Assembly: GCF_008725655.1 (NCBI RefSeq)
Contig: NZ_VYXP01000003.1
Location: 372,001-436,000, forward strand
Reading direction: 5' to 3'
Length of the DNA: 64,000 bases
Source: Marinihelvus fidelis
GTDB lineage: Bacteria; Pseudomonadota; Gammaproteobacteria; Xanthomonadales; SZUA-36
Shown: positions 48,407 to 56,610 of the stretch, piece by piece
How the letters are laid out: each line of letters starts with the position of its first letter
Numbering within the stretch: the stretch's first letter is position 1
Position numbers and translations under genes: made by a program
The notes under the pieces: generated by a model
Database searches by the model: none
Seen by the model: only the letters and a program-made list of their open reading frames with translations
Told to the model about the DNA's origin: nothing

Positions 48407-49528
48407 TCAGCAGTGTCGCCCCGCGCCGTTGGCCACGTCCAGCGGTTCCAGGCCGTCGATGTTCTCGATGCCCAGGCCCGGCGCATCGGTGATACGGATT
48501 TCCGGCCCCTCGAAGCGCACACCGCTGGTCACCGGGTCGTATTTGCCCAGTGACGGCGTGTCCAGGTCGATCTTGGTGATGACCGACGACTTGGCCGCCG
48601 CCACGTGCGCGGCCGCGGCCACGCCGATGCTGGATTCCAGCATGCAGCCGATCATGCACTCGATGCCATGGATGCCGGCGATATCGGCAATCTTCACGGC
48701 GTTGGTGATGCCGCCCGTCTTCATCAGCTTGATATTGATGATGTCCGCGGCGCGATTACGAATCAGCTCGATCGCCTCGCGCGGCCCAAACGAGCTTTCA
48801 TCCGCCATCACCGGCGTATGCACGCGCTCGGTGACGTACTTCATGCCCTCGATGTCCTCGCCCAGCACCGGCTGCTCAACCAGCTCCAGCTGCACGCCGG
48901 ATTCCTCCAGTGCGCGGAGCACGGACACCGCCTGCTTGGGCGACCAGCCCTGGTTGGCGTCCAGCCGGATCAGCGCCTTGTCGGCGGTGGCGGTGTAGAT
49001 GGCCTTGATGCGCTCGATGTCCATCTCCGGGTCCTTGCCCACCTTCACTTTCAGGGTCTCGAAGCCGGCATCACAGGCGGCGACGGCGTCGTCCACCATC
49101 TTGTCGATGTAGTCCACGCTGATGGTGATATCGGTGACGATCACCGACTCGCCGCCGCCCAGCAGCTTATAGATCGGCGCGCCATACAGCTGCCCGAACA
49201 GGTCGTAGACGGCAATTTCCATGGCCGCCTTGGCGCTGTAGTTCTTGATGATCGACTTTTGGATGTGATCGGTGATCGCATTCAGGTTACCGACCTCCAT
49301 GCCGATGATGTTGGGCGCAATGACCTTATGAATGGCCTCGATAATCGAGCCATGCGTGTCGCCGGTGATCACCGCGGTGGCCGGCGCGCTGCCGTAACCG
49401 GTGCGGCCGTCGTCGGTATCGACCATGACCACGACATCGGCGATTTCATCCACCGTCCTCAGGGACGTCTTGAACGGCGTGGCCAGCGGCACCCGCAGCA
49501 TCCCGAAACGGACTCTTTCTATTTTCAT
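48407..49528 (-). CDS. L-Ala-D/L-Glu epimerase (YkfB/YcjG-like)
   Basis: 373 residues of the enolase superfamily. Lys160-Val-Lys162 (TLKVKVG) and Lys267 (NIKLMKTGG) are the paired acid/base residues. Asp190 (LDANQGW), Glu218 (VEQP) and Asp243 (MADESSFG) bind magnesium; DESSFG is typical of dipeptide epimerases. The enzyme converts L-Ala-D-Glu from stem peptides to L-Ala-L-Glu so ordinary peptidases can finish the job. Its start overlaps the NlpC/P60 stop by four bases. It lies between the peptidase that makes its substrate and the LD-carboxypeptidase. Confidence 0.92.
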   Translation of the reverse strand: MKIERVRFGMLRVPLATPFKTSLRTVDEIADVVVMVDTDDGRTGYGSAPATAVITGDTHGSIIEAIHKVIAPNIIGMEVGNLNAITDHIQKSIIKNYSAKAAMEIAVYDLFGQLYGAPIYKLLGGGESVIVTDITISVDYIDKMVDDAVAACDAGFETLKVKVGKDPEMDIERIKAIYTATADKALIRLDANQGWSPKQAVSVLRALEESGVQLELVEQPVLGEDIEGMKYVTERVHTPVMADESSFGPREAIELIRNRAADIINIKLMKTGGITNAVKIADIAGIHGIECMIGCMLESSIGVAAAAHVAAAKSSVITKIDLDTPSLGKYDPVTSGVRFEGPEIRITDAPGLGIENIDGLEPLDVANGAGRHC

Positions 49529-50796
49529 GACTCTCCAACCCCAGCTCTGATCGATTTGATCGCGTACATCTCGTCCAGGTAAGTGACGTCGCGCGACATA
49601 TGCAGCGAAACCAGCGGCGTGACCGACACGCCACTGAACTCGCGTTCGTGATACTGCCCCTCGTCATCCATCCAGCCGGCGCCGGCCAGGTCGTGGATCA
49701 CCCAGGGTTCGTTATCCACCAGGCCCAGGAACATCATGACATGGCCGGTGGAGTACAGCAGGTCGCCGACATCGGCGCCGCGGATATGTTCGAGTTTCTC
49801 GGCGACGGTGGCGTCTTCGGCGAAGCGCGTGTTGATGCCGATGGGGCTGTGGCCCTGCTGCGCCGAGTTGCGCGGCAACACGAAGCCCATGGCCCGGTAG
49901 ACCTCGGACACCAGCCCTGTGCAGTCGCGGGCATTGCGTGAATGGCCCCAGCCATAGGGCTCACCCAGGAACCGAAACGCCAGCTCGACCAGGTGCCGCC
50001 GCGTGTACGGCAGCCAACCGCGGCGCACACCCTCGGTCGCAGGCAGGAAGGCATCGGCGAAAGCCAGCCCGCCCGCGGAGTCAGCCACCGGCAGGCGGAC
50101 CGGCCATCGGCCTGCCCCTTCTTCGCCCCCCTGGCAAATTGGCAGGCTGGCGCCCATTTCCAGCGCCAGGGCGCCACGATCGTGTTCGGGCTCGTTGAAT
50201 TGCGCATCGACAAAGGCCGCGGTCACCACCACCCGCTCCGGCGCGTCACGCCAGGCGAGCATGTCAGCCCGGTCGCCGGTCGCCAGCGAGCCGACAAGCA
50301 CCCACGCGGCATAATTATGTGACTGCACAAACAGCCACTGGCCATCCTGGCTTCGATGCAACACGGCGACCACGTCGCCGGGGAAAAGCGTGTTCTCCTG
50401 GAATCGGTCCAGGTGGCGGGTTTCCTCGTCGCGGAAAACAACATCGGCACTCGGCCAGGTGCGCATGTCGGCGCGAAGGTGGGCCATCGCGAACACCACG
50501 TCCACGGTGTCGTCCACGCCGCCAGGGTTGCATGCGGCTTGGTAGCCCTGCCAGTCCGCCTCGGTCACCTCGCTGCCGTCGGCGTGGCGCAGGGCCATAG
50601 CTGGCCGGCGACTGGTCGCCTCGATGCGTGCCTGCACGTCGGCCGCGGACAGTTGCCTGGAAAAGTGCGCCAGGTCGACCAGGCTGGGGTCACGGGCGTA
50701 AGCGTCGCGATTGAAGGCCTCAATCGCCTCGGGCGGCATCAGCACCGTGTCCGGCGCGCGGCATCGGTCGATCCAGAATTCCGGCGTCTGGCGCAT
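49525..50796 (-). CDS. NlpC/P60 gamma-D-Glu-mDAP endopeptidase, YkfC-like
   Basis: 423 residues. The N-terminal helical region (1-100) is followed by SH3-like modules (about 110-255, with FPGDVVAVLHRSQDGQWLFVQSHNYAAWV) and the C-terminal NlpC/P60 domain: Cys292 in NARDCTGLVSEV, His352 in STGHVMMFLG, and a third polar residue near His366. No signal peptide is evident, so it should act inside the cell on imported peptides. Bacillus YkfC has the same SH3 plus NlpC/P60 layout. The ATG at 50796 (MRQTPEFWIDRC) is chosen because the longer frame to 50886 would bury the operator at 50846-50858. It is first in the operon. Confidence 0.88.
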   Translation of the reverse strand: MRQTPEFWIDRCRAPDTVLMPPEAIEAFNRDAYARDPSLVDLAHFSRQLSAADVQARIEATSRRPAMALRHADGSEVTEADWQGYQAACNPGGVDDTVDVVFAMAHLRADMRTWPSADVVFRDEETRHLDRFQENTLFPGDVVAVLHRSQDGQWLFVQSHNYAAWVLVGSLATGDRADMLAWRDAPERVVVTAAFVDAQFNEPEHDRGALALEMGASLPICQGGEEGAGRWPVRLPVADSAGGLAFADAFLPATEGVRRGWLPYTRRHLVELAFRFLGEPYGWGHSRNARDCTGLVSEVYRAMGFVLPRNSAQQGHSPIGINTRFAEDATVAEKLEHIRGADVGDLLYSTGHVMMFLGLVDNEPWVIHDLAGAGWMDDEGQYHEREFSGVSVTPLVSLHMSRDVTYLDEMYAIKSIRAGVGES

Positions 50797-50845
50797 GTGC
50801 AGGGGTCCGTTGCGATGAAAGATTCGACCCGCCTTTGGCGCGCCT

Positions 50846-50858
50846 GAATAATTTATTC
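50846..50858. promoter_or_regulatory. GAAT-N5-ATTC operator (ykfC operon)
   Basis: GAATAATTTATTC is a perfect palindrome around a central T, 50 bases before the ykfC-like start at 50796. It shares arms and spacing with the sites before murR and between the amidase and receptor genes. Confidence 0.6.
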
Positions 50859-50910
50859 TATGAAGGGCGTCAGGCATCTGCAACAAGGCTCATCGCGGTA
50901 CCAGGGGCGC

Positions 50911-51900
50911 TCAGCCGGCGTCGGCCGGCGTAACGGGAACCGTGACCGGAACGACAGCAGGTTCCGGCACCAGCACAGGTTCAGGCTCGGGCGCCAACAG
51001 CGGTGCCAGGTCGTTCTCGTAATACTTCTCGATCAGCGCGTAGAGCACGGCCGCGGTAGCCGGGCTGTTCTGGCCAGTCACTTCCCAGGGCAGGAAATGC
51101 ATCTGGAAGGCGCTGATGACGTTACGGGTCTGCTCGTCATACTCGCCGGTCAGTTCGATTTCGTAGCCATAGGTCTCCAGCGCTTCCTGCATGCGGCCGA
51201 TGCCGGGCAGGTCCAAGCGGAAACGATCCCAGTAGCGGGCGACCGTGTCATCGTCATACCAGGCGCCGTAGCCCTGGGTATACAGCCACTGCCAGGGGAA
51301 TCGCGGGCCGGGGTCGATCTTGCGCTGCGGCGCCAGGTCCGAGTGGCCAATCACGTGAGTGGGTGGCACGTCCGGATGGCGTGACAGGATGCCCTCCAGC
51401 GTTTCCGCCACCAGCGCCATCTGCTCCTCGGCAAAGTCCGGGTAGAAGCAGATGCGCTCCGCGGCCCAGTCCGCCACGGTGGGCTCGGCCGGCTCAGTGT
51501 CATCCTGCGCCTCGTGGCAATGTGCCTGGTTGACGATCTCGATGCCCACGGACATGTTGTTCAGTTTCTTCATGCCCCGCCACGAGCCCACACCGGCATG
51601 CCAGGCCCGACGGTTCTCGTCCACCAGCTGGTAGACCTGCAGCTTCTCGCCCTCGTAGCTGTCGTCACCGGGCTCGGGAATCAGGTAGTGCGAGCTGACC
51701 GGGCGGCTGGTGCGCTTGGTCAGCACGTGCATGGAGTCGGCAAAATCGCTGACGGTGAAGTGAAGCACCACCACCGCCACCCGGCTGTCCTGGTTTTCCG
51801 ACTCGACCTGCACCGGGCCCGACGTCGACGCGCAACCGGCCAGCGCCAGCGCGGGAACCGCCAGTAACAGCAGGCGTCGGGGAGAAATCGTGTTGAACAT
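50911..51900 (-). CDS. amiD: N-acetylmuramoyl-L-alanine amidase lipoprotein, AmiD-like
   Basis: 329 residues. The lipobox ALALAGC (Cys23) marks an outer-membrane lipoprotein. The amidase_2 domain has the zinc His47 in VVVLHFTVSDF, NNMSVGIEIVNQ and GHSDLAPQRKIDPGPRFPW. A peptidoglycan-binding helix bundle follows (EYDEQTRNVISAFQMHF), then a Pro/Val/Glu-rich tail. It splits the bond between MurNAc and L-Ala, freeing stem peptides from glycan. The start at 51900 fits the signal peptide; a longer frame to 51957 would cover the operator there. It is divergent from the Oar-type receptor. Confidence 0.92.
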   Translation of the reverse strand: MFNTISPRRLLLLAVPALALAGCASTSGPVQVESENQDSRVAVVVLHFTVSDFADSMHVLTKRTSRPVSSHYLIPEPGDDSYEGEKLQVYQLVDENRRAWHAGVGSWRGMKKLNNMSVGIEIVNQAHCHEAQDDTEPAEPTVADWAAERICFYPDFAEEQMALVAETLEGILSRHPDVPPTHVIGHSDLAPQRKIDPGPRFPWQWLYTQGYGAWYDDDTVARYWDRFRLDLPGIGRMQEALETYGYEIELTGEYDEQTRNVISAFQMHFLPWEVTGQNSPATAAVLYALIEKYYENDLAPLLAPEPEPVLVPEPAVVPVTVPVTPADAG

Positions 51901-51956
51901 ATTAAGGCCCGTTTCAGCTACGCGTGAATCGTAGGTTCGATACGCATGTGAAATCA

Positions 51957-51971
51957 AGAATAAATAATTCT
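51957..51971. promoter_or_regulatory. GAAT-N5-ATTC operator (amidase/receptor divergent promoter)
   Basis: AGAATAAATAATTCT, extendable to 6-base arms (AAGAAT/ATTCTT, 51956-51972), lies in an AT-rich divergent promoter 57 bases before amiD and about 100 before the receptor gene. A second inverted repeat, ACGAAA-N10-TTTCGT (52005-52026), lies closer to the receptor. The first site matches the candidate MurR motif. Confidence 0.6.
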
Positions 51972-52074
51972 TTACATGAATTCACAATATGATATTTTAT
52001 TTTGACGAAAATATAACGAATTTCGTATCGGTTGTTTAACCACCATCACTCGGGGACGGACCATGAGGAGTAAC

Positions 52075-55047
52075 ATGCACACTTCGTTAGCACGCAGAAT
52101 CATGCCCTATGCCAGTTTGCTGATGCTCGCCATTGCGGCGCTGCTCATCAGCATGCCGGCCATGGCGCAACAATCCGGCGACATTGCCGGCACGGTCGTC
52201 GACGCCGACGGCGTTGGCATTGAAGGCGTCACGGTTGATGCGACCAGCCCGGTACTGCCCGGCAAGCGCACCGCGACCACCAACGAAAACGGCCAGTACC
52301 GCCTGCCGCTGCTGCCCCCGGGCAACTACACGCTCATGTACACGCTGCCGGACGGCACCGAGCGTTCCCGGGCCGCCGAGGTTCTGCTGCAGCAGCGTTC
52401 AACGGTCAACGTGGCGATTACGCCGGAAGTCGACGGTGCGACGCTCGAGGAAGTCCTCGTGGTGGGTACCAGCCCGTTGCTGGCCACCGAAGACGCCTCG
52501 CTGTCTGACGCCGTCAACTACGAGACCTTCGATTCCCTGCCCGTTGGCCAGGAATACCGCGACCTGATCAAGCTGATCCCCGGTGTCCAGTACACCCAGG
52601 ACAGCATCCGCGGCCCAAGCGCTGGCGGTAACGGCCAGGACAACACCTACCAGTTTGACGGTGTGGACGTGTCCCTGCCGATGTTCGGTACGCTGTCTGC
52701 CGAGCCCTCCACCCATGACATCGACCAGGTGAGCATGGTGCGTGGTGGCGCTTCCGCGGTTGGCTTCAACCGTTCCGGCGGTTTCAAGATCAACACGATC
52801 TCCAAGCGCGGCACCGACGAGTTCCACGGTGAGGCCAGCTACCAGGTCGAGGATTCCGACTGGTCCGCCGACCCGGATACCGGTGTGGCATCGTCTGACC
52901 GCACGCGCGAATGGATCGTCGCCAACATCAGCGGCCCGATCCTGCAGGACAAACTGTACTTCTACGCGTCCTACTACAACCCGACCACGGAACTGGTCAA
53001 CCGCGACAACGCCTACGGCCCGGTGCCGGACTACAAGTCCGACCGTAAGGAGTACTTCGGCAAACTGACCTGGGCACCGACCGATTCCATCCTGCTGGAC
53101 GCCAGCTACCGTAACTCCGACAACGAAGGCCGCGGCCAGGGCGTTGGTTTTTACGAGACGGTCGATGGCTCCACCGGTTCGGATGCCACGCTGGAAATCA
53201 CCATCCTGGAAGGTTCCTGGGTGATCAATGAGAACTCCAGCGCGTACTTCAAGTACACCGACTTCGCCAACGAAACCCGTGGCGGGCCTGACCTGTTGCT
53301 GTCGGCACAGCCGAGCGTCGGTGGTTCACTGGACCTGAACAACCTGGACCGTATGGGCCACTTCATCGTCCCGCAGGCGCGTGACGACGATCCGGCCTGG
53401 AACGCCTTCGCACAGCCGCTGATTGACCGCTACGGTTACGTCGGCGACGACGGCACCCTGCAGGGTGGCGGCCTGGTTGGCGCGGCCCAGACCATTAATG
53501 ACCAGAACTTCTACCGTGAGTCGTTCGAAGTCGGCTACGACTACACGCTGGACTTTGGCAACGTGTCGCACGAGCTGCACATCGGTTACCACCAGGAAGA
53601 GATCCATGAAATCCTGATCCGCTCATCCAACGGCTGGGGCCTGATCGAGTCCGTCGGCGGCGAGGAAACCACGGCGGTTGGCGACATTCCGATCTACTAC
53701 CGCGCCAACTTCTTCCAGACCAGCCTGGGCGACTATGGCATCCCGCCGATCAACTCGTACGCGGAATCCCGCAACATCGAGCTGAACGACATCATCACCT
53801 GGAATGACTTCGAGTTTAACGTCGGCGTCATGTTCTCCGAGGACACCCTGTACGGCCAGGGCCTGAAGGCCGTGTCCGGCAACCTCAGCGGTTTCGAGAA
53901 CAGCCCGGGTACCAAGTACAAGATGAAGAAGGTCAGCTTTGACGAAATGATGCAGCCGCGCCTGGGCGTGACCTGGCATTTCGCCGACAACGCGTCATTG
54001 TTCGCCAACTACGCCCGGTACTACCCGTCCGCCAGTTCACTGGCCCGTGCGGCGTCCTGGGACCGTAACCTGCACACCGAGATTGAAGCCCTGTTCGATA
54101 TCAACGGCAACATGATCGGCCTGGAAGAAGATGCGTCCTCCTCGGGCAAGCTGTTCCAGGAAGGCATCGACCCGCGTCACGTGGACGAGTTCCTGGTCGG
54201 CGCCAACTGGCAGCCGATGGACAACCTGACCACGCGCATTCACTACCGTCGTCGTGAAGCCCGCAGCTTCTGGGAAGACACCTACAACTGGGCACTGGAA
54301 GCTTACTCCTGCACCGCAGAACCGGACCGTTTCGGCTGCATGCCGGCCGGCTGGGCGCCTGAAGAGCCCTACATCCCGAACCTGAACGACTACCGTGCAG
54401 AAATCGGTGGTTCCACGTTCGTGATCGCCGAGGTACCGAACGGCTACACCGACTACGACGAAGTCAGCCTGGAAGCCGAATGGTCACAGGACAACTGGTA
54501 CGTGCAGGCGTCTTACACCTGGAGCGACTACCGCGGTAACTTCGACCAGGACAACGCGACCTCCGAGAACGACTTCAACACGTTCATCGGCTCCTCGCTG
54601 CTGTCTGACGGCCGTGGCCGCATGCTGTGGAACATGAAGGACGGCCAGCTGCGTGGCGACCGTACCCACCTGTTCAAGGCTTACGGTTACTACCAGTTCA
54701 GCTGGAACGGCAGTGTCGGCGCCTACGCGCTGTACCAGTCCGGCCAGCCCTGGGAAACCTGGGACGGCTCACTGTACGGCTACTCCAGCGACACGATCCG
54801 TTTCGCCGAGCCGGCCGGTACCCACCGTTCCGACGCGCACTACCAGTTGGACCTGAACTACACCCAGAACTTCTACTTCGGGGCCAACGATCGTTACGGC
54901 GTGCAGCTGCGCGCAGACCTGTACAACGTGTTTGATAACCAGACCGGTTACAACATCCAGCCGAGCATCAACACCGCCGGCTACGGTGAACCGCGTTCGT
55001 ACTACCTGCCGCGTCGCCTGCAGCTGATGGCCAAGTTCCTGTTCTGA
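52075..55047 (+). CDS. Oar-type TonB-dependent receptor with carboxypeptidase-regulatory domain
   Basis: About 990 residues. The signal peptide ends at PAMAQQ. Then comes a beta-sandwich regulatory domain (SGDIAGTVVDADGVGIEGVTV...TNENGQYRLPLLPPGNYTL, 30-105), a TonB-box-like LEEVLVVGTSP, the plug (NGQDNTYQFDGVDVSLP; VSMVRGGASAVGFNRSGGFKINTISKRGTDEFHG) and a long barrel ending PRRLQLMAKFLF. Oar-like receptors import large or peptide-like ligands. ATGAGGAGTAACATG offers two starts; AGGAG favours 52075 over 52063. The shared promoter with amiD makes muropeptides a good candidate ligand, by inference. Confidence 0.9.
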   Translation: MHTSLARRIMPYASLLMLAIAALLISMPAMAQQSGDIAGTVVDADGVGIEGVTVDATSPVLPGKRTATTNENGQYRLPLLPPGNYTLMYTLPDGTERSRAAEVLLQQRSTVNVAITPEVDGATLEEVLVVGTSPLLATEDASLSDAVNYETFDSLPVGQEYRDLIKLIPGVQYTQDSIRGPSAGGNGQDNTYQFDGVDVSLPMFGTLSAEPSTHDIDQVSMVRGGASAVGFNRSGGFKINTISKRGTDEFHGEASYQVEDSDWSADPDTGVASSDRTREWIVANISGPILQDKLYFYASYYNPTTELVNRDNAYGPVPDYKSDRKEYFGKLTWAPTDSILLDASYRNSDNEGRGQGVGFYETVDGSTGSDATLEITILEGSWVINENSSAYFKYTDFANETRGGPDLLLSAQPSVGGSLDLNNLDRMGHFIVPQARDDDPAWNAFAQPLIDRYGYVGDDGTLQGGGLVGAAQTINDQNFYRESFEVGYDYTLDFGNVSHELHIGYHQEEIHEILIRSSNGWGLIESVGGEETTAVGDIPIYYRANFFQTSLGDYGIPPINSYAESRNIELNDIITWNDFEFNVGVMFSEDTLYGQGLKAVSGNLSGFENSPGTKYKMKKVSFDEMMQPRLGVTWHFADNASLFANYARYYPSASSLARAASWDRNLHTEIEALFDINGNMIGLEEDASSSGKLFQEGIDPRHVDEFLVGANWQPMDNLTTRIHYRRREARSFWEDTYNWALEAYSCTAEPDRFGCMPAGWAPEEPYIPNLNDYRAEIGGSTFVIAEVPNGYTDYDEVSLEAEWSQDNWYVQASYTWSDYRGNFDQDNATSENDFNTFIGSSLLSDGRGRMLWNMKDGQLRGDRTHLFKAYGYYQFSWNGSVGAYALYQSGQPWETWDGSLYGYSSDTIRFAEPAGTHRSDAHYQLDLNYTQNFYFGANDRYGVQLRADLYNVFDNQTGYNIQPSINTAGYGEPRSYYLPRRLQLMAKFLF

Positions 55048-55087
55048 TCGGACGGAACCTGTGCCGCGGCGTTTAGCCGCAACCTAC

Positions 55088-55121
55088 AAGGCCGGTCCGG
55101 AATTTCGGGCCGGCCTTTTTC
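55088..55121 (+). terminator. Intrinsic terminator after the Oar-type receptor
   Basis: An 12-bp stem with one mismatch (AAGGCCGG-CCG / CGG-CCGGCCTT) and a 6-base loop is followed by TTTTTCTT on the plus strand. It lies 40 bases after the receptor stop and 32 bases before the symporter gene, so that gene needs read-through or a promoter inside this short gap. Confidence 0.85.
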
Positions 55122-55152
55122 TTGCCAGCGTGTTGGATAATCATCGGACGAC

Positions 55153-56610
55153 ATGGACCTGAATATTTCGCTCATCGACGCCCTGATCGTGATCGCCTAC
55201 CTGGCCGGCGTCATGGTGTTTGGCCTGTGGATGGGCCGCGGGCAGCACACCCTGGCGGATTACTTCCTGGGCTCGCGCTCCCTGCCCTGGTGGGCGTTGC
55301 TGCTGTCCATCGTCGCCACCGAGACCAGCACGGTCACCTTCCTGAGCCTGCCGGGCATTGCCGCGGCACCAGGTGGCGACCTGACCTTCCTGCAGATCAC
55401 GATCGGCTACATCGCCGGCCGCCTGCTGATCATCCGTTTCCTGCTGCCGCTGTATTTCCGCGGTCAGAATTTCACCGCCTACCAGGTGCTGGAGTCGCGC
55501 TTCGGTCGCCTGAGCCGGCGTGCCGCGTCGTCCCTGTTCCTGGTCACGCGCAATGTCAGTGATGCCTTGCGGTTGTTCCTGACCGCCCTGGTGCTGCAGA
55601 TCGTGCTGGGGCTCGATTTGTCGGTTTCCGTGGTGCTGCTCGGGCTGATCACCATCGCCTACACGCTGATGGGCGGCGCCCGCTCAGTGATCTGGAACGA
55701 CTGCCTGCAGTTTGTCGTATACATGGTCGGCGCGCTGGCGGCGTGGATGATCATCGTCGACCGGGTGCCGGGCGGCATGACGGCGGTGACCGAGTTCGCT
55801 CGCGAGTCGGGACGGCTACGGTTGTTCGATTTCGAATTTTCCCTGCTCAAGCCGACGATGACGTTCTGGGCGGGGCTGGTTGGCGGCGCCTTCCTGACCG
55901 CCGCCACCCATGGCACGGACCAGCTGATGGTCCAGCGCTACCTCTCCGGCCGCAACCAGCGCGATGCCGCAAAGGCGCTGGCGGCCAGCGGCTTTATCGT
56001 CGCCGGGCAGTTCGCCGTGTTCCTGCTCATTGGCGTGGCCCTGGCGGCGTTTTACGCGCTCTCCCCGGCGATGGCCGGCCTGGATGCGCCGGCCGGCGAC
56101 CGGCTGTTTGCGACATTCATCGTCGATGAAATGCCGGCTGGCCTGGCGGGTATCACGCTGGCGTCGGTGTTCGCGGCGGCGATGAGCACGCTGTCCAGCT
56201 CCCTTAACTCTTCGGCCACCGCGCTGGTCAACGATGTCTGGCTGCCGTTACGGCGCGAGCCGCTGGACGCGGCCGGCCAGTTACGCGCGGGACGCCTGGC
56301 CACGGCGCTGTTCGGCGTGGTCCAGGTGGGCATCGCGCTGGCCTTCGGCGCGCTCGATTTCAGCGAAAGCGTGGTCGCCAACGTGCTGAAGGTGGCCGGC
56401 TTCGCCAGCGGCCCGGTGCTGGGTGTCTACCTGCTGGGTGTGTTCGCCCACGGTGTGCGTCAACCGGCCGCCATTGCCGGCTTCGTGGTCGGCGTACTCA
56501 TTCTCTCGGTGCTGGCCTTCGGCACCGCCCTGTACTGGCCCTGGTATGCGGCCGCCGGCGCGCTCGTCACGCTGGCGGCGGGCATGGCCGCCCAAAAGGT
56601 GATGCGATGA
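55153..56610 (+). CDS. Sodium:solute symporter (SSS family)
   Basis: 485 residues, about thirteen membrane segments. It begins LIDALIVIAYLAGVMVFGLWMGRGQHTLADYFLGSRSLPWWALLLSIVATETSTVTFLSLPG, the standard SSS N-terminus. HGTDQLMVQRYLSGRNQRDA is the family signature near 260, and AAMSTLSSSLNSSATALVNDVWLPL lines the transport path near 345. It overlaps the second nagA by four bases. With MurQ and a BadF kinase nearby and no MurNAc-type PTS (MurP), it may carry unphosphorylated MurNAc or anhydro-MurNAc. The sugar is inferred. Confidence 0.88.
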   Translation: MDLNISLIDALIVIAYLAGVMVFGLWMGRGQHTLADYFLGSRSLPWWALLLSIVATETSTVTFLSLPGIAAAPGGDLTFLQITIGYIAGRLLIIRFLLPLYFRGQNFTAYQVLESRFGRLSRRAASSLFLVTRNVSDALRLFLTALVLQIVLGLDLSVSVVLLGLITIAYTLMGGARSVIWNDCLQFVVYMVGALAAWMIIVDRVPGGMTAVTEFARESGRLRLFDFEFSLLKPTMTFWAGLVGGAFLTAATHGTDQLMVQRYLSGRNQRDAAKALAASGFIVAGQFAVFLLIGVALAAFYALSPAMAGLDAPAGDRLFATFIVDEMPAGLAGITLASVFAAAMSTLSSSLNSSATALVNDVWLPLRREPLDAAGQLRAGRLATALFGVVQVGIALAFGALDFSESVVANVLKVAGFASGPVLGVYLLGVFAHGVRQPAAIAGFVVGVLILSVLAFGTALYWPWYAAAGALVTLAAGMAAQKVMR

